Position numbers and translations under genes: made by a program. From Paenibacillus harenae DSM 16969 (lineage in GTDB: Bacteria > Bacillota > Bacilli > Paenibacillales > Paenibacillaceae): a DNA stretch of 64,000 bases. The first letter of the stretch is position 1, and the number at the start of each line of letters is the position of its first letter. Where the stretch lies: positions 394,555 to 458,554 of the forward strand of contig NZ_KE383846.1 of assembly GCF_000422465.1 (NCBI RefSeq). Reading direction: 5' to 3'. Under the pieces are notes generated by a model. That model did no database searches. It was given only the letters and a program-made list of their open reading frames with translations, and was not told the DNA's origin. Shown here one piece after another: positions 52,285-61,943 of this stretch.

Positions 52285-53679
52285 TTATTTGTTGTAGAAC
52301 GCCTCAAGCTCGCGGACGACGGCTTCAAGCGAGCCGTCTACGCGCGTCTGGCGCTGCGGCTTCTCGAACAGTGCAGAGATTTGCGCCGGGAACTGCTGCT
52401 CGATACCGCAAAGCTCGATCGCTTCATTGAACTTCGCCGGATGCGCGGTTGCGAGAGACACCGTAATGCCGTGCGCGCCGTTATATTTGTCAGCTGCCGC
52501 CACGCCGCAGGCCGAATGCGGATCAAGCAAGTATTCCGTTGATTCCTTATACGCTTTGATCGTTGCCAGGCATTCCTCGCCTTGGACGCCGTGAGCGCCG
52601 AATTCAGCCTGCACCTTGCTCAAAGCCTCGCCGGAAATGACGATCTGCTCTTCCGTCTTGAACTGCTCCATCAGCGTGCGGATCTGTGCGGCATCCTCGC
52701 CGAGCACGTAATACAAGTAGCGCTCGAAGTTGCTTGCTACTTGAATATCCATCGACGGGCTGTACGTCGTGCGGAAATCGCCCGGCTTATAGACGCCTTC
52801 AAGAATAAAGCGCTCCAAAATATTATTTTCGTTCGTTGCGAGAATAAGCTTGCCGACCGGGAGACCCATGCGCTTCGCCAGGTAACCGGCGAATATATCG
52901 CCGAAATTGCCTGTCGGCACGCTGAAGTTCACTTCCTTCGCGCCTGTCTTCTTCGCCACTTGGAAGTAGGCGTAGAAATAATAAACGGTTTGCGCCATGA
53001 TCCGCACGAAGTTGATCGAGTTGATCGCCGCCAGATGATTGCTTGCTTTAAAATCAAGATCCGCGAACAAATCCTTGATCATGCGCTGGCAATCGTCGAA
53101 GTTGCCGTCGACCGACAGGTTCAGCACGTTATCTTCCTGCACCGTCGTCATTTGCAGCTCCTGCACTTTGCTCACTTTGCCGTGCGGATGCAGGATACAA
53201 ATCTTGATGCCGTCTTTGCCTTTGACGCCTTCAATCGCCGAAGCCCCCGTATCGCCGGAGGTTGCGCCGAGAATATGAATCTTCTTGTTCTGCCTGGCCG
53301 CAACATACGTATACAGCTGACCCATAAACTGCAAGGCGATATCCTTAAACGCGAAGGTCGGTCCGTGGAACAGCTCTAGCAGATACAAATCATCCTTAAG
53401 CTTCCGGACAGGCGTTACTTCCGGATCGCGGAAGGTCGCATAGCTCGCATATACCATTTCCTTCAAATCCTGCGCGGGAATTTCTCCGTTCGTATAATAC
53501 GAGAAAATCGCAAGCACCAGCTCCTGGTAGCTGAGCTCCTGCCATTCCTTCAGCGTTTCCTCCGAAATTGCCGGGATTTCGCTTGGCACGAGCAGGCCTC
53601 CGTCATTCCCGAGTCCCATCATGAACGCATCGATAAATCCGATTTTGCCGACATTGCCTCTTGTACTGATGTACTCCAT
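52285..53679 (-). CDS. thrC: Threonine synthase
   Basis: A PLP enzyme of about 464 residues that converts O-phosphohomoserine to threonine. It belongs to the long (E. coli/yeast-like) group: MEYISTRGNVGKIGFIDAFM, LFHGPTFAFKDIALQF with the PLP lysine, and the phosphate-binding GATSGDTGASAIEG. The ATG at 53679 follows GTAGGAGG. It is a single gene here, not linked to hom or thrB; Bacillus subtilis uses the shorter type, so this longer type is a useful taxonomic hint. Confidence 0.93.
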   Translation of the reverse strand: MEYISTRGNVGKIGFIDAFMMGLGNDGGLLVPSEIPAISEETLKEWQELSYQELVLAIFSYYTNGEIPAQDLKEMVYASYATFRDPEVTPVRKLKDDLYLLELFHGPTFAFKDIALQFMGQLYTYVAARQNKKIHILGATSGDTGASAIEGVKGKDGIKICILHPHGKVSKVQELQMTTVQEDNVLNLSVDGNFDDCQRMIKDLFADLDFKASNHLAAINSINFVRIMAQTVYYFYAYFQVAKKTGAKEVNFSVPTGNFGDIFAGYLAKRMGLPVGKLILATNENNILERFILEGVYKPGDFRTTYSPSMDIQVASNFERYLYYVLGEDAAQIRTLMEQFKTEEQIVISGEALSKVQAEFGAHGVQGEECLATIKAYKESTEYLLDPHSACGVAAADKYNGAHGITVSLATAHPAKFNEAIELCGIEQQFPAQISALFEKPQRQTRVDGSLEAVVRELEAFYNK

Positions 53680-54006
53680 TTGAAAATAGCCTCCTACATG
53701 CGCGCAATTAATCGTCGAATATGGTTGTTGCATCTTGTCATCGTTTGCCGTAATAATCGTTCCTGACAGTATATCATTTTTTTGCGTTAAAAAAAATGTT
53801 TGATTTCCGTTATCGCGTCAATCCTCCTGATCGACGACAAGCCCGAAAATCGTCGCGAACGTAATCGCTTGAGCGGGACTTTCCCCCATTATAAACGATT
53901 ATGATGCCGCCATCGACGCCGATGATGACTTATTGGCAAGTCCCCTCTATAATGGCTTTAAAAGAGAATGGCGGATACAAGTGAAATGAACGACGGAGGT
54001 GTGATG

Positions 54007-55176
54007 ATGAACGATGAGCTGACGATCGAGCAGCGCGACCGGATTCTGGGGCAGATGACCGAGGAGCAGCGTCATTTTATCCATCATGAGCTCGTGAGAG
54101 GACGTCGAACGCTGTTCGCGCGTCAGCTTGCCCGGAAGAAATGCCAGTTCATCCCGGAGGATGCCCGGTTCGAGGATATCGAGTCTTTTATCGAGGAATG
54201 GGACTACATCGGATTTACCGACAGCGGCGAGGTATCGCCTCATACCAAATGCGAATGCGGCCGTTCGCTGCGCTACCAGCATCAGGTCATGCATCTGCCG
54301 ACGAATACGATGCGCTACTTCGGCATCGAGCATTTGCAGCTGCATACCGGCATCGATGCGAAGACGATATCGGCCATCATGAAGGGCTTTGACGTGCTCG
54401 ATGCGGAAATGAACGAGATTCTGTGCAAATACCGTGACGGCTGGCAGCTCGGACAGCATGTCTTTCTCCCTTTGCCGGACGCGTTAGAAATACCCCCCGA
54501 TATCCAAGCCCATCTGGATGTGGAGCTTCCGCTTCTGGGCAAACAGCTGGCCAGGCTGCGAAGCCGGCTGCGCGAGCTTGATCAGGCGGACAGGCAGAAG
54601 AGAATCGCGGCTGCGCTTACGCACTTTGAGCCGGCCGTTCAGATCGCGAAGGAGGAGCCGGACCATGGCGGCCTTGATATAACCGCAAGCGGCATGGATG
54701 CGGCCGAGGCGCCGATGGAAGGACAGGCTGCCTTCGACTTTGACTTCGTCGACGCGAATGACAACCAAGTCGCGTTCCTGTTCGACGAAGCGGAGACAGG
54801 CCAAGCCGCATTCCTCTTTGAAGAGCCGAAGCTAACGCCGAGCGCTCCTCTATCTTCCAAGGATACCGGCGTAAAGCAAGGCTTCGCTGTGAATGCCGGG
54901 CAACTTGGCGGATATATGCCGACCGCCTCGAACCCGTTCCACCTGCCCGCAAACGCCCGGCGCGTCATTGACGAAGCTCTGCCGTACGGCCGGATCAGTA
55001 CGCGTGCCGTGTCCGAATTTATGATTGAACAAAAGCTGGTCCAGGACAGCCGAATGACGACAGGCAAGCCGGCTATCTATATTGCCGTGGCGGCCTACTT
55101 GGACAAGCTTGCGTGGGCCGGGAAATGCGAGCTCGCGGCGGCGGACGCAGAGGACCGGATATATACGCCGCTATAG
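54007..55176 (+). CDS. Uncharacterised protein with Cys/His motif
   Basis: About 389 residues; the second ATG (54007) is best spaced from CGGAGGTG. The N-terminal 150 residues are helical with a possible metal site, C-x-C-x9-H-x3-H (KCECGRSLRYQHQVMH). The middle is helical (LARLRSRLRELDQADRQKRIAAAL). A low-complexity part contains the repeated pattern AAFDFDFV, VAFLFDE, AAFLFEE. The C-terminal 80 residues look like a small helical domain (RVIDEALPYGRISTRAVSEFM). I cannot name the family with confidence; DUF3895-type Bacillus proteins are a possibility. Confidence 0.65.
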   Translation: MNDELTIEQRDRILGQMTEEQRHFIHHELVRGRRTLFARQLARKKCQFIPEDARFEDIESFIEEWDYIGFTDSGEVSPHTKCECGRSLRYQHQVMHLPTNTMRYFGIEHLQLHTGIDAKTISAIMKGFDVLDAEMNEILCKYRDGWQLGQHVFLPLPDALEIPPDIQAHLDVELPLLGKQLARLRSRLRELDQADRQKRIAAALTHFEPAVQIAKEEPDHGGLDITASGMDAAEAPMEGQAAFDFDFVDANDNQVAFLFDEAETGQAAFLFEEPKLTPSAPLSSKDTGVKQGFAVNAGQLGGYMPTASNPFHLPANARRVIDEALPYGRISTRAVSEFMIEQKLVQDSRMTTGKPAIYIAVAAYLDKLAWAGKCELAAADAEDRIYTPL

Positions 55177-55365
55177 CCCGGCCATTCGAACAATTGAATT
55201 GGCGGCTCGTGACCGTCAGAGATAACTTTATCTGGCGTTCTCGGGCGATGACGCATTCGGACAGCTAAATTGGATGGGGTATCGGTGTCACTAAATGATT
55301 TCAATGATTTTAAGGGGGCTCACCCCTCTGCTGTCTTCAAAAAGAAAAAGGAGTTGTTACGTTAG

Positions 55366-55833
55366 ATGAGGCAGATTACTCTTCGACAATCCCAAAATTC
55401 CGATGTTGAGACAATTGCTAATTTACGGGCAATTGTACTGCGCAACGATTTAATTAGGTTAGGAAGGTTTGATGAAGAGAAAGTCCGTCAACGATTCCGT
55501 AATGCATTTGACTCCGTTCATACCTGGATCATCGAGGCAGATTCTTCTTTTGTTGGCTGCATAGCTTTTAAACCGACGTTAGACGGTTATTTAATGGAAC
55601 ATTTTTATATTCACCCCAATTACCAAGGTAAAGGGATCGGCAGTCAAGTATTAAAAAATCTGCTTGAACAAAATGATGTAAAAGGAAAACGTGTCATTTT
55701 AAATGTCCTGCAAGGAAGCTCTGCCAGACGTCTTTATGAACGGTTTGGTTTTAAAGTTGAAAGCGAGGATCTTATAGACGTTTACATGTCTTTGATTGTA
55801 GAGGAAGATTCCGGAACCGTCGAAGATAGATAA
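55366..55833 (+). CDS. GNAT family N-acetyltransferase
   Basis: A 155-residue single-domain GNAT: IHPNYQGKGIGSQVLKNL is the acetyl-CoA loop (Q-G-K-G-I-G), and SARRLYERFGFKVESED closes the fold. The ATG follows AAGGAG at a long 12-base spacing. A strong terminator follows. The substrate is unknown. Its AT content is higher than the neighbouring genes, hinting at separate origin. Confidence 0.88.
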   Translation: MRQITLRQSQNSDVETIANLRAIVLRNDLIRLGRFDEEKVRQRFRNAFDSVHTWIIEADSSFVGCIAFKPTLDGYLMEHFYIHPNYQGKGIGSQVLKNLLEQNDVKGKRVILNVLQGSSARRLYERFGFKVESEDLIDVYMSLIVEEDSGTVEDR

Positions 55834-55843
55834 AGGATATAAA

Positions 55844-55886
55844 AGAGGCTTGCTCCCATTGGATACGGAGCAAGCCTCTCTTTTTT
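55844..55886. terminator. Bidirectional terminator
   Basis: Perfect 13-base arms AGAGGCTTGCTCC and GGAGCAAGCCTCT (55844-55856, 55867-55879) with CTTTTTT on the plus side; it separates two convergent genes. Confidence 0.85.
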
Positions 55887-58623
55887 ACAACAAAGGAATG
55901 ATGGCGTTCGCGTAAGCGGCAGCGCCTCTCGGGTTCGGATGCCCGACGGAAGCTACGCGGCACAGCTCATATTGCAGCCCTTCCTGATTGGTCGCAACGC
56001 AGTCCACAAGGCGGGAAGGGGCGACATTGCCGTCTTCCGGCGTCATATTCAGGTTGATTCCGTACAAGTAAGGATCGTTCGTAAGCGCGGCGTGCGTCGG
56101 GCCATAGTTCGGATCGGCGAATAGAATCCGGTTGCCCCCTTCAGGCGTGGCATTCACCTTATCGATCGCATCCTGGATATGCATCCTGGATTCGTTCATC
56201 ACCTGCCTGCTCCGCGCAATTATCTGCTGCAGCTGGGTCGCTCCCAGCACGCCGCCGACCGCTCCGCCTGCGGCGCCTCCCAGATGAACGCCAAGCGCGA
56301 TCAGGAATAATTCGACGGCGGCCAGATTGCTGTTCTCCGAGACCGGCTGGTAGTAGCCGGTCACGATGATCTTCGCCTTTCTAAACCGGCCGGCCACCTT
56401 CTTGAGCAGCGTTATCATATCGTCATGAAAAAACTTTTTCGTCAACGGCGCAAGATCCGGCCCGATCGGATTAAGAACGGTCGTAATGCCGATATCGTTC
56501 ATCCCGCCATCCATCAGCACAAGATCGACGTAATCGTCGATGCCGGCGAACTCGTCCACCTGCTGCATAACGGTAGGATAGGAGGTGGGCACTTCGCCGG
56601 GCAAGCGGGGGCTCACCGTCGTATCCTCCGCGCCGATGGTTGCCCCGGAATGAGCAAGCACCGTTTTGTAAAAACCGATACCTCCTTGCTTGGCCTGAAC
56701 CGCCGTACCGACCAGACTGTGAAACTTCTCCGGCTCCAGCAGCCCCTGGCCCCATTGGATCGAATCTCCTAACACGAGCATATGAACGGTATCCAGTACC
56801 AGACCTATATCGTTAGACGGCGTGCCATCGGACAGCATTACTTTCACGCTGACCGGCTCGCCCGCTTCACTCTCCTCCACATCCGTTGGACGGATAAGCG
56901 TGAATTCCAGCTCTGTCGGGCTGATGAACCGGACGTCCGGCATATTCAGATCGTTTACTTTGACCATCATCCCTTCGGCAAAGCCGCTTCCGGACAGCTT
57001 CACCTTGTCTCCCGGGCGGACGCGAGACTGACCGGCCGCTATTAATTTCGGCAGCACATAGATAGTGCCGCGGTTCGACAAGGTCCCGTCGCTCTGCTTG
57101 ACTTGCACCGCATGACTGCCGCCTTGAAGCGCCGGAACGGTGAGCTGGAGCTGCGAATCGCTGTATACCTGCGTCTGGGCTGCCGCGCCGCCGACCGTCG
57201 CGACATCGCTTCTCGTGAACCGGCTGCCGTATAGGGTCACTTTATCGCCCGCGAAGGCCGAGTCCGGCGACGTCGAGTAAACGGCCGGCTCAAGCAGCTT
57301 CCGTCTATACTCATCCGCATCGATCGCTTTGAACGAAACCGGCTCGCCCTGCCAGTTCCCGTCTGTGCCTCGCAGTCCGGCAACGCCTGCCGCTCCTTGC
57401 GGACCCATTTGTCCGTTCGTGCGCGTGCCCGGGCCGCAGCCTTCGACCGACCAGACCGAATCGCCGACGGCGCCGCCCTCGCCTCCCGGTCCCGGAATGC
57501 CCGCCGATCCTCCCGCGCCGCCTCTGCCGCCTTCGACCGCTACGTTGAACCCGCCCGAATAATGATCGAGGACGGTTTGCGGCGCAAATAGCGAGAGCTT
57601 CCCGCCTCGTCCGCCGTCGCCGCCGTCGCCGCCGTGGCCTGCTACGCCTCCCCGGCCGCCATTGCCTCCCGAGCCGGCGCCGCTCTTGCAGAAGCCCCAA
57701 CCGTCGGCTACCGCTTTCTTGCCTTTAGAGCCTTTGCCGCCGGCTTGCCCGTCCTGACCGTCGCCGCCGTCCGTCCCGTCCTGACCGCGCAGGTCAAAGA
57801 TCGGACGGCCGATCATCTCCAGCACCCACACTTCCAATTCCGGCGCATGCGTGCCGTCAAACCCCGGCTCCCCCTTCACACCGGCGATCCCGTCTATGCC
57901 GGCCACGCCGCTTAGCGAATTTGAAATGCTTCTCTCAGGCGGCGGGGATAGCTGCGCTCTCTTCTGAGGCTTGCGGATATCCGGGCGCTCCCATGTGAAT
58001 GTCACATTGGTTCCGACGGTTATTTTCTCCGCAAGCAGAATGAGGTATTTTTGCGGGTTCTTCAACACAACGGTCGTATTGCTCTCAAGATGAATTTCCT
58101 CGGCCACCCAATAAGCGGTATCCAGCTCAATGGTTCCCGCTGCCGTGACTGCCCCTCCCGCTGCAATGCTGCGTGGCGTCACCGCCTGGTAGGATCTAGG
58201 GATTTGGTACTTAGGAAGGTTCGGAATGTACGGGATTTTAGGGATAGTTGGAATCGTGGACTTATTGGGGATCGCAGCTGTCCGTTTCGGAAGTGGAACC
58301 GCTTTCAAAAACACGGCTTTGCCGCCGGTTGGGACCAGCTTAACCGAATCCTGAATTTGCGAATGTGCCGTAAACGCGGATTGGAATAAAGTTTCAGCGC
58401 CATAAACACTTGCGCTTGGTTTCGTGATCCCCGGCTGGGGGACGATCTTGCCCTGCAGACTCAGCTTGCCGAGACCGGACAGGCTCGTAATGCCGATCGA
58501 CTCTAACACCGCTTTATGCTGATTGAGCTTGCTTTGCACCACATCGGGCGAGGCCAGAAACTGGGCTTTATTAATGACTGTCGGTTTAATCAGAAACTCG
58601 TTAGGAATTGAAACGTTGGGCAT
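55885..58623 (-). CDS. Multidomain protein: Gly-rich collagen-like region, two IPT/TIG domains, SGNH hydrolase
   Basis: About 912 residues from the ATG at 58623 (AAGGAGAG upstream). Order: helical N-terminus; proline-rich linker (about 110-145, IPKIPYIPNLPKYQIP); a beta segment (165-215); a Gly-rich, partly G-x-y collagen-like region (about 238-425, GVAGIDGIAGVKGEPGFDG and GGDGGDGGRGG); two IPT/TIG beta domains (about 440-525 and 526-610); and a C-terminal SGNH/GDSL hydrolase (610-912). The last has GDS with Ser621 (VLGDSIQWGQG), GMND at 707-710 and His895 (VGHPNPRG). The aspartate usually three residues before the histidine is Ser here. No signal peptide or anchor is visible, so the location is unclear. 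Confidence 0.82.
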   Translation of the reverse strand: MPNVSIPNEFLIKPTVINKAQFLASPDVVQSKLNQHKAVLESIGITSLSGLGKLSLQGKIVPQPGITKPSASVYGAETLFQSAFTAHSQIQDSVKLVPTGGKAVFLKAVPLPKRTAAIPNKSTIPTIPKIPYIPNLPKYQIPRSYQAVTPRSIAAGGAVTAAGTIELDTAYWVAEEIHLESNTTVVLKNPQKYLILLAEKITVGTNVTFTWERPDIRKPQKRAQLSPPPERSISNSLSGVAGIDGIAGVKGEPGFDGTHAPELEVWVLEMIGRPIFDLRGQDGTDGGDGQDGQAGGKGSKGKKAVADGWGFCKSGAGSGGNGGRGGVAGHGGDGGDGGRGGKLSLFAPQTVLDHYSGGFNVAVEGGRGGAGGSAGIPGPGGEGGAVGDSVWSVEGCGPGTRTNGQMGPQGAAGVAGLRGTDGNWQGEPVSFKAIDADEYRRKLLEPAVYSTSPDSAFAGDKVTLYGSRFTRSDVATVGGAAAQTQVYSDSQLQLTVPALQGGSHAVQVKQSDGTLSNRGTIYVLPKLIAAGQSRVRPGDKVKLSGSGFAEGMMVKVNDLNMPDVRFISPTELEFTLIRPTDVEESEAGEPVSVKVMLSDGTPSNDIGLVLDTVHMLVLGDSIQWGQGLLEPEKFHSLVGTAVQAKQGGIGFYKTVLAHSGATIGAEDTTVSPRLPGEVPTSYPTVMQQVDEFAGIDDYVDLVLMDGGMNDIGITTVLNPIGPDLAPLTKKFFHDDMITLLKKVAGRFRKAKIIVTGYYQPVSENSNLAAVELFLIALGVHLGGAAGGAVGGVLGATQLQQIIARSRQVMNESRMHIQDAIDKVNATPEGGNRILFADPNYGPTHAALTNDPYLYGINLNMTPEDGNVAPSRLVDCVATNQEGLQYELCRVASVGHPNPRGAAAYANAIIPLL

Positions 58624-58764
58624 AAACAACTCTCCTTCAATTTCCATATTTTTATTCATTTAGTCATTCGATTGAAGTTGTTCGTGATTACGGAAATCAA
58701 ATCCTTCCGCGAAAAATGTCACCCGCAGAAACAGGTAATTTCTACTATTAAATCAAAGAAAAAA

Positions 58765-58796
58765 CCCGAATCCGTCACTTCCGTGACTAGTTCGGG
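58765..58796 (-). terminator. Terminator of the DUF72 gene
   Basis: Outer arms CCCGAA and TTCGGG, inner arms GTCAC and GTGAC; on the minus strand TTTTTT follows. Confidence 0.75.
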
Positions 58797-58811
58797 CTTC
58801 CTAACAGAGAA

Positions 58812-59660
58812 TCACTCAAATAAGTCGATTTGCTGCGGCGGAAGATCCTTCTTCTCATGCCCTAATAGATCCATGAGTTGAAAAGCATTTGATGCAGCGT
58901 CACCGCCGGAATTATTATTAAAAATGACGCAAATTTCCTTGGTATCTTTTTGGAGGCACTCAAGGTTATTCTTCCATTCAAGCAATTCTTCATTGCTGTA
59001 ACGATACAGATACCTTACTTCTCTCCAGTTAGTTGTTCCGCTTGAGGTCCACCCTTGTGTGTTCCTACCGTGAAACCGTACTATTGTTAGATCATCATTG
59101 GATGGCTTCAAAACAGTCGGAATTGAACCTGGGAATACCTGAGGTTCATCACAAATGCTATGAATCCAACCTTCTTGCCGCATAAAGGATAACGTTTTCT
59201 CTCGCATTTCCGGGCTGAACCAGCTTTGATGGCGAAATTCAAGCGCTAATGGAATATTGCTCATTCGCTCTTTGGTCAAACGCAATACGTTTACATTTTT
59301 ACGATCACAATCAAACCATGGAGGATATTGAAACAGGACCGCTTTTAATTTTCCGGCATGAATAACAGGATTGATTGACTCCCTAAAAGACTGAAACATC
59401 AAATCCATTTCTACATCCGAATATTTCTGCCGCGTATGTCCTGTCAGCCCTTGATAGGCTTTAATTAGAAAGGAAAAATCCGACGTTGTATCAGATATCC
59501 ATCGCTCGTAAAGTTCCGATTTGTGGATTGCGTAATATGAACTATCAACCTCAACTATGGAATAATATTGGTTATATTCCTTTAGCTTTTGTTGAGGCTT
59601 AATTCCCTTACTATATATCAGATCGTGGTCGCCCCAACCAGCAAGACCAATGGAAATCAT
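58812..59660 (-). CDS. DUF72 family protein (YunF-like)
   Basis: A 282-residue TIM-barrel-like protein of the DUF72 family: IGLAGWGDHDLIY, the VEVDSSYYAIHKSELYERW region, FSFLIKAYQGLTGH, LFQYPPWFDC, ALEFRHQSW and a C-terminal YRYSNEELLEWKNNL. Family members are widespread and uncharacterised, though a role in nucleic-acid or cofactor metabolism has been guessed. AAAGGGTG precedes the ATG. It is monocistronic. Confidence 0.9.
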   Translation of the reverse strand: MISIGLAGWGDHDLIYSKGIKPQQKLKEYNQYYSIVEVDSSYYAIHKSELYERWISDTTSDFSFLIKAYQGLTGHTRQKYSDVEMDLMFQSFRESINPVIHAGKLKAVLFQYPPWFDCDRKNVNVLRLTKERMSNIPLALEFRHQSWFSPEMREKTLSFMRQEGWIHSICDEPQVFPGSIPTVLKPSNDDLTIVRFHGRNTQGWTSSGTTNWREVRYLYRYSNEELLEWKNNLECLQKDTKEICVIFNNNSGGDAASNAFQLMDLLGHEKKDLPPQQIDLFE

Positions 59661-59932
59661 ATATTCACCCTTTTTTTAAGAATAAACCGGTATAGCCCCC
59701 GACCCTTGATTTTCCCCATGCTTCATCCCGACGGCTACACTAAAGAATAACATCACGTCCAATGCATGCTCAAATATTTCATCTTGACCATCTTCATCAT
59801 CATTCCCCGCCTTCTTATCATTATCATTGTCATCCGAAAGTGTTTACAACATCAAAACGTAAGAAACGGATTTTTTTTTTTACGTCACGGTTTGTTATAC
59901 TGGGATTATCCTTGAACAGAAAAGGTGACGCA

Positions 59933-61279
59933 ATGAGAAATAGTAAATCAACACGATTGTCTTCCCCGAGAATTATTATAATGGGGTTTGGCTTAGTCAT
60001 ACTAATTGGAACCATATTATTGGCTCTACCGCTGGCATCAGAAGCAGGCGAAAGCATAGGCATTCTAGATGCCTTCTTTACATCTGCTTCGGCTGTATGC
60101 GTGACAGGGCTCATTGTAGTAGATACTCCTTCTGCTTTTACTACATTTGGTGAGATCGTGATCATGTTTCTTATTCAGGTAGGTGGTCTTGGTTTCATGA
60201 CTTTTGGAGTTATTATTGCGATCCTCTTGGGAAAAAGAATAGGGCTAAAAGAACGATTACTGATACAGCAGTCCACCAATACTTCCTCAGCTCAGGGTGT
60301 AGTGCGTTTATCATTAAACATTTTTCTTATTTCAGTTGTCATCGAAGCCATATCAGCCTTAATCCTAACATTCCGTTGGATGGGGGAGTACGGGTTTATG
60401 CGTGCGCTTTATTATGGAGTCTTTCACTCGATCTCGGCGTTTAACAATGCCGGCTTTGCGCTGTGGTCTGACAGCTTGATGCAATATGTTGGTGATCCTG
60501 TAGTAAATCTGTTGATTGCATTCCTTTTTATTACAGGCGGTATTGGATTTACGGTAATTCTAGATGTTTCGCGCAAAAGAAGTTGGAAGGATCTGTCCTT
60601 ACATACCAAGCTTGTCTTATCAGTAACAGCCGTGCTGATTGTAGTTGGGACCATCATGATATTTGCTCTCGAATATAATAATCCTGCGACACTCGGAGAC
60701 TTGTCGACAACGGATAAACTCTGGGCAAGTTTTTTTCAGGGGGTTGTTCCTAGAACGGCTGGCTTTAATACCTTGGATATAACGTCCATGATGGCACCTT
60801 CTCTTTTCTTTATTATTTTCTTAATGTTCATCGGTGCTTCTTCAGGGTCAACCGGCGGCGGAATTAAAACGAATACATTTGCCGTTCTTGTACTTTCCGT
60901 TTTCTCCACGATTAGAGGTCAGAGTGATACTCAGATCTATCAAAGAAGAATTGAACTTCAGTTTGTTATGCGGTCATTATCTGTCATTATTATATCCTTG
61001 GGCGTGGTGCTGGTCTCCGCGTTTTTATTGACCATCACGGAAAGAAACTCCATGGAAAACTTAGATTTCTTAACGATTTTATTCGAAGCAACTTCAGCAT
61101 TCGGCACCGTTGGATTGTCTATGGGACTAACCTACGAACTTTCACCCTTAGGAAAAATTATTATTATATTTACAATGTTCATTGGAAGACTTGGACCGCT
61201 CACTCTGGCATTTGCGTTGGCTCAAGCATCCTATAAACAGTCATATCGATATGCAGAAGAGAAAATATTGATTGGTTAA
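59933..61279 (+). CDS. Potassium uptake protein, KtrB/KtrD type (TrkH family)
   Basis: About 448 residues from the ATG at 59933 (AAAAGGTG upstream), the usual KtrB length; an upstream ATG would add an unlikely His-rich tail. Four pore segments each carry the selectivity-filter glycine: SAVCVTGLIV, AFNNAGFALW, RTAGFNTLD and FGTVGLSMGL. It forms a dimeric potassium channel regulated by a cytoplasmic KtrA/KtrC ring. No ktrA is adjacent, so, as with KtrCD of B. subtilis, the ring is probably encoded elsewhere. Confidence 0.9.
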   Translation: MRNSKSTRLSSPRIIIMGFGLVILIGTILLALPLASEAGESIGILDAFFTSASAVCVTGLIVVDTPSAFTTFGEIVIMFLIQVGGLGFMTFGVIIAILLGKRIGLKERLLIQQSTNTSSAQGVVRLSLNIFLISVVIEAISALILTFRWMGEYGFMRALYYGVFHSISAFNNAGFALWSDSLMQYVGDPVVNLLIAFLFITGGIGFTVILDVSRKRSWKDLSLHTKLVLSVTAVLIVVGTIMIFALEYNNPATLGDLSTTDKLWASFFQGVVPRTAGFNTLDITSMMAPSLFFIIFLMFIGASSGSTGGGIKTNTFAVLVLSVFSTIRGQSDTQIYQRRIELQFVMRSLSVIIISLGVVLVSAFLLTITERNSMENLDFLTILFEATSAFGTVGLSMGLTYELSPLGKIIIIFTMFIGRLGPLTLAFALAQASYKQSYRYAEEKILIG

Positions 61280-61352
61280 ACCAAGAAGCTTATATCTGCC
61301 AAAAGTCCAATCTAATCAAAACCAAGGGAAGCACGAGCGGCCCTTTGAGACT

Positions 61353-61380
61353 GCGGAAACGGATTGAACGTCCGCCTTTT
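61353..61380 (+). terminator. Possible terminator after the potassium channel gene
   Basis: Short arms GCGGA and TCCGC (61353-61357, 61371-61375) followed by CTTTT; weak, but the only candidate between convergent genes. Confidence 0.4.
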
Positions 61381-61422
61381 AGAGCCGCTAGTTTATTGGC
61401 CAAAAAGAAGTTTAGTTGAACG

Positions 61423-61938
61423 CTAGGATTGTGAGGACGCTGAAGCTTTATTTCTCCGCTTACGGAAAATCAGAAAAAGCCCGATTCCATTGATTAAAAT
61501 TAAACCAAAAATCGTATTGCCGAGTGGCGCCCATCCGTCCTCTCCTGTCAATAACAGCGACAGGACGACCTTTCCGATAAGTGTAATATTGATAATAATT
61601 ATACCCAATTTCAGGGAGTGCCTCCAAAATGCCGCTCCGATTAAAACCACAAAGATCATCATGAAAATAAGTGTCGCAATTGCAGACACAGGATCGCTGA
61701 GCAGCATTTTCTCGAACTCCAAAACGGTCTGCATTTGCGGATTAATCGTTTCCGGTGCGGGGAACCAGACCATGCTGCTCATCATGAGTACGAAAGTTGC
61801 AATTAATCCTTTCCAGCTGCGTTTGTAGGCGAAATAAGCTAAAATAATCAGAAAAATCGGGCGGATATACCAGCTTAACGGGTTAAGATGCCGTTGAAAG
61901 GCCCAATCCAACATTTCATTAATATCCAAAACGTTCAC
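61423..61938 (-). CDS. Membrane protein in TetR operon, unknown
   Basis: 171 residues with five predicted helices (for example WYIRPIFLIILAYFAY, IATLIFMMIFVVLIGAAFW, LGNTIFGLILINGIGLFLIF). The start is probably the GTG at 61938. It follows the TetR gene by only five bases, so it is most likely the gene that regulator controls. No transporter family motif is recognised. Confidence 0.7.
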   Translation of the reverse strand: MNVLDINEMLDWAFQRHLNPLSWYIRPIFLIILAYFAYKRSWKGLIATFVLMMSSMVWFPAPETINPQMQTVLEFEKMLLSDPVSAIATLIFMMIFVVLIGAAFWRHSLKLGIIIINITLIGKVVLSLLLTGEDGWAPLGNTIFGLILINGIGLFLIFRKRRNKASASSQS

Positions 61939-61943
61939 CCCTC

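Noticed and set aside
53818..53890. Minus-strand peptide MGESPAQAITFATIFGLVVD upstream of thrC
   Set aside because: Only 22 codons, no ribosome site, and bounded by stops.
57397..57915. Plus-strand frames opposite the Gly-rich region
   Set aside because: They arise from the GC-rich repeats of the minus-strand gene and show only low-complexity Arg/Pro/Ala composition.
59762..59932. N-terminal extension of the potassium channel gene (His-rich, from an upstream ATG)
   Set aside because: It lacks a ribosome site and is not a family feature; the ATG at 59933 has AAAAGGTG and gives the usual length.
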